Shown here: piece after piece, positions 13,901-17,532 of the stretch
How the letters are laid out: each line of letters opens with the position of its first letter
Position numbering within the stretch: the first letter of the stretch is position 1
DNA from: an uncultured Clostridia bacterium
GTDB taxonomy: Bacteria; Bacillota_A; Clostridia; TANB77; CAG-508
Assembly (NCBI GenBank): GCA_947628465.1
Contig: CANQZZ010000021.1
Span: forward strand, 1 to 17,532
Direction of reading: 5' to 3'
Length of the DNA: 17,532 nt
Position numbers and translations under genes: made by a program
The notes under the pieces: model-generated
What the model was told of the DNA's origin: nothing
Databases searched by the model: none
Seen by the model: only the letters and a program-made list of their open reading frames with translations

Positions 13901-16900
13901 ATTGAATAATATATATGATAATAGTTTTTGATATTTTTCGATATCTGTACCTTTAAGCCCAAGATATATAGTTTCTGCTTCTACTTTTGCACGAGCTAAA
14001 TCAAATGTTTTTGTAATTACATTAGTGTTTCTATATTTTTCTAATAACTCTAAAATATTATCTTTCTCTTCTGAAATGCAAATAATTAAGTCAAATACTA
14101 TCTTTTCGCCTGGCATTATTTTTATTGTTCTTTTAGTTGCAAGACATGGATCAGTTACAAGACCCATGTTTTGGGAATATGGCTTTGAATCTTTTACCAT
14201 TTCTGGTATTAGATTTTGCTTTTTACCTAAAAATTTTTCTTTGTCAATTTCTATCTCAAATTCGCCAATTGTTTCGTGTTCTGTATAAAAACTTGCTCCC
14301 ATATATATGTCTTTTTCGTTTGTCCCTCTTTTTTTCCTCTTTACTAATATATTATCATTTTCTAGCTTTTCAAAAGTTAAAAACAAGTTGTTAAATGCCA
14401 TGTGTGCGTAGTCCTGCATTGGCCTTGATAATACTGGCTCAAAATAGTTTGTTATTTCTAGTGTTCTTTCTTGGATGCCATTATTTTTTAGCTCAAGTCT
14501 TCTTATTTCTACTGGATCATCTGGAGATACTATTATTTTTGTAGTGCTTTCTATGTCTGCATCTGTTCTTACAAATTTACTTCTTTCAGGTGCAAATGTT
14601 ACTGTGTATTTATCTCCTCTGTTTTCTTTATCTATTGGAGTATTTACCCATATTCTTTTGCTTTGTACATCTTTTATATAGAATAATATTCCTTGTTTAT
14701 AATCTGCAGTCTCTTTAAATCTATTTACTAATATGCCATTCCATTTGCTAAATCCTTCCCCATTTTCTTTTGTGCATACAGTATAGGTTCCATTTGATAT
14801 TGTGTTTGCTTTGCTTAAATTATTTTGTATTTTTGAATAAGATAATTCCATATAATTTTGATAATCTTTTGGTTTTACTTTTTCAATTTTTTCTTTTTTC
14901 TCTTTTGTGATAATTGCTTTTTCTGGTATTCTTTCTTGAAGTAAAATATCTATTGCTTCTATATCAGGATTTTCCATAAATCTTTTTACTAATATATTGT
15001 TGTTTATAAAGTTATTAATTGAAAGAAGGCTTAATGCTTGATGATGTGCCATATATGTTTTTACAGGCTCATATTTCTTTCCATATTTTAATCTAGACAT
15101 TGTATAATCTATTGATTCATAAAATCCATATTTATCATACATGTTTTCTTTTTCTAATTCTTTTAAGTTTTCTATTGCCTCTTTTGGAACATAATTTAAA
15201 CTTAAGAAAACAGAATATGGTGCAACTACCATGTCATCTTCTAGTCCCCTTTTTACTCCAAGCCAAGGTACTCCAAATGATTTATATTGATAATTATTGT
15301 TAAAATCTTTTAAGTTAAAAGCCGCTTCTGATATTCCCCATGGAATACCTAATTTTTTTGCATATTGCATTTGACTCATAATTAAGAATCTGCAAGATTC
15401 ATCTAAAAGACTAGATTCGTATTGTCTTATATTAACTGTTGGCATTAAATACTCAAATGCTGTTCCAGACCACGATATTAGCCCTTTATATTTATTAAGA
15501 CTAGTTAGAGTTCTACTCAAACTATTCCAATGCTTTACTGGTACATCTTTTTTTGCTATTGCAACTAAGCTTGCTTGTCTTGCTTCAGATGCTAGTAAAT
15601 CATAATATGAATTAGTAAGCATATTTCTTTCTACATCAAATCCTATAGAAAATAGTCTTTTCTTTGCATCATATAATATAGAAAAATCAGTATTGCTAAT
15701 TATATCTTCTATTGCCTTTACCATTTGTGAAATTTTTGTTTCCTGCGGGTTGTCCTGTTGTGCAACCTCCGTAGTATCACTTTGTAATTTGTCAATAAGA
15801 AATTGCTTAGTTGTATATAGATATCCTATAAAGTTTCCATTATCAACAGTAGAAATATATCTTGGTGTTAGAGGTTCTAAAGTTTTTGTATTATACCAGT
15901 TATATAAATGTCCATTCCATTTTTGAAGTTTCATTATTGTATTTATCATTTTTTCTAATAAATCTATTGCTTCTTCTTTTTCTATATAGCCTAAATCATA
16001 AGCAGAAATAACTGCAAGAAGCCCCAGTCCTATATTTGTTGATGAGGTTCTATTTGCAATTTTTTCTTTCCTTGATTCTTGATAATTATCTGGTGGCAAG
16101 TAATTATTTTCTTCATTAATGTATTCTTTAAAATACTGCCATGTTCTTTTTCCTATTTCTAATACATATTCTTTATCTTTATTAGATACTTTTTCAATTG
16201 CTTTTACTTGTTTAATATCTTTGCTAATATACCATGCAATAGCAGGTGAAATGAGCCATACAATTCCAATTATTATTTCAAATATTTGCATTGAAAATAG
16301 TCCTAACGCTAAAAATAACATACCGAACACCACATTTGCGCTCATAAATTTATAGTAAGATAAGATATCTGTTTTTGATTGTTTCTCTGCCTCTTCTGCT
16401 GTAAGCCATTCAAGTAAATTCATTTTGCTTATTTTCATTCTATAAATTGTTTTTATAATAGAATTTAAATAAATATATGCTTTATGTGGTAAAAACATTA
16501 TTTCTAAAATTCCACGAAGAATGCTTGCATTTATAGAGCTTATACTTTTTGCTATACTTTTATGTGCATATATAAATCTTGAATCTTTCCCTTCTTTAAA
16601 AATAATATAATTTAAAATATCAAGAATAGCGCAAAAGCTATATGCTACTAAACATATAGTTGTAATTTCCCATATATTTATATTGGTAAATAACTTTAAA
16701 AGTGCAGATAATACAATTCCCAAAAGAACAGTAATTGGTATTAAACTTCTTCTTAAATTATCTAATATTTTAAATTTAGAAAGTATACCCAAAGGATTCG
16801 TTTTTATAGTTCCGTTTTTTATTTTTATTTTACTGCCTAGCCATTTTAGAATTTGCCAATCTCCTCTTACCCATCTACTTAATCTTAAAGAATAACTATT

Positions 16901-17532
16901 ATAACTACTTGGCACATCATCTAAAACAAGGATGTCTGTAAGCAGTGCGCATCTTAGATAATTTCCTTCTAATAGGTCATGACTAAGAACTGTATTTTCA
17001 GGGATTTCATCACACAATATCTTATGAAATATTTTTAAATCATATATTCCTTTTCCTGTAAATATACCTTCATTAAAATTATCTTGATATATATCTGATA
17101 TAGCATTTGTATAGAGATCAGTTCCTCCATTTGGACCTGTATATATTTTTGTAAATAGACTTTTCCTTGCTGATTTTAAGTCTGTTCCTATTCTTGGTTG
17201 CATTATTCCATATCCATCTATTACAATATTTTTATCTTTATCTAGTACAGGTTTGTTTAAAATATGAGCCATTGCTCCTATCATTTCTAAGCCTGTTTCT
17301 AAACTTAAATTTGTATCAGAGTCTAAAGTTATTACATATTTAATTTTGTTAGAGGAATTTGTTTCTTTGCTATATTTGTTTTGCTCCTCTTTAGATAAGT
17401 TTTGTATAGTATTTACTCTAAATTTGTTTATTCCATCTACTAAAAATTCATTAAACTGACAAAGAAGACCTCTTTTTCGCTCCCACCCTAAATAGCATTT
17501 TTCTGAAGGGTTCCAAGTTCTTTTTCTATATA
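10981..17532 (-). CDS. Cyclic beta-1,2-glucan synthase-like GT84/GH94 protein, 5' truncated (needs four CGG shifts)
   Basis: 2181 residues are inside the window; the start lies beyond 17532 and full family members are about 2800. Window residues: the end of the GT84 transferase with DSD (70-72), SHDLLEG (183-189) and SRWVRGDWQ (218-226); several membrane helices (about 255-430); a glycoamylase-like domain (EYLMPTVNIRQYESSL, GVPWLGVKRGLEDDMVV, MAHHQALSLL); then GH94 sugar-binding and catalytic parts with the DWND motif (1862-1865, GSGDWNDGLNTVG), GVPLGS, IDSISQSWGV and GRGGWTWYTGSSSW. Such enzymes polymerise glucose from UDP-glucose and use the GH94 part to control chain length. Zero-frame reading breaks at 12892, 11721, 11708 and 11083; C-GGN reading joins everything to the TAA at 10981-10983. 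Role in this Bacillota host (secreted or wall-associated beta-glucan) is inferred. Linear glucan or disaccharide products are an alternative. Confidence 0.9.
11081..11083 (-). other. CGG +1 frameshift site 10 (glucan synthase C-terminus)
   Basis: Zero frame ACT CGG AGA stops 7 codons later. The shift gives GGA GAA (Gly2149-Glu) and 32 more residues of beta-rich GH94 C-terminus up to the TAA at 10981. Confidence 0.88.
11706..11708 (-). other. CGG +1 frameshift site 9 (glucan synthase)
   Basis: Read in the frame set by site 8, CTT CGG AAG would stop 2 codons later. The shift gives GGA AGT (Gly1941-Ser), restoring the GH94 motif GVPLGS and then IENEECRIDSISQSW. Confidence 0.93.
11719..11721 (-). 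other. CGG +1 frameshift site 8 (glucan synthase)
   Basis: Zero frame AAT CGG AGT ends 13 codons later. The shift gives GGA GTT (Gly1937-Val), the start of GVPLGS. The next shift site follows only 13 bases on. Confidence 0.93.
12890..12892 (-). other. CGG +1 frameshift site 7 (glucan synthase)
   Basis: Zero frame TTA CGG AGA stops 2 codons later. The shift gives GGA GAA (Gly1547-Glu) after YYIKPVL and stays open for 390 codons through the catalytic domain. Confidence 0.93.

Noticed and set aside
1..17532. tRNA or rRNA genes, CRISPR arrays, insertion sequences
   Set aside because: I saw no cloverleaf-like GC-richer blocks, regularly spaced repeats or transposase motifs. In particular no tRNA that could explain the CGG decoding is in the window.

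Overview
The window is very AT-rich (by eye well under 35% GC) and looks like a low-GC Bacillota genome, most likely a clostridial anaerobe. The reasons are a clostridial-type 2[4Fe-4S] ferredoxin, a WalRK-type two-component system, RicT, strong AGGAGG ribosome sites and TTGACA/TATAAT promoters. It has two parts: the end of a siphovirus-like prophage (1 to about 5800) and a run of chromosomal genes, all on the minus strand (about 5824 to 17532).

Prophage part. The early genes run leftward on the minus strand: small proteins, a Gp157-family protein, then the start of an AAA ATPase. Two plus-strand singletons with similar promoter-leader units sit among them. A Cro-like regulator (minus) and a LexA/CI-like S24 repressor (plus) diverge from a shared operator region at 2699-2869. 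Rightward from the repressor come structured terminators, an HNH endonuclease and a large serine integrase. The integrase ends next to the presumed attachment interval (5789-5823), where the chromosome resumes.

Chromosomal part. In the direction of transcription (minus strand) the order is: a cyclic beta-1,2-glucan synthase-like giant (GT84, glycoamylase-like and GH94 parts; its 5' end is outside the window); a WalR-type response regulator preceded by three evenly spaced WalR-like boxes; a WalK-type kinase; and then lepB, holB, ricT and ferredoxin, served by a good promoter at 8610-8638.

Main discovery. Simple ORF calling breaks ricT, holB, walK, the glucan synthase and the integrase into fragments. 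Every break has the same form. The zero-frame codon is CGG, and the conserved protein continues only if one base is skipped so that translation resumes on GGN (Gly). There are 10 in-frame CGG codons in the window, and all 10 sit exactly at such a +1 junction. The roughly 18 CGG triplets lying in the other two phases of the same genes cause no break, and no CGG is used as an ordinary Arg codon. After correction all five families read through at the expected length. Conserved glycines fall on the junction, for example in the WalK G2 box and the GH94 G-x-PLGS motif. The simplest reading is that CGG is not decoded as Arg in this organism, and CGGN is read as a four-base unit giving glycine, either by obligatory +1 frameshifting or by a quadruplet-reading tRNA. 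The prophage integrase follows the same rule.
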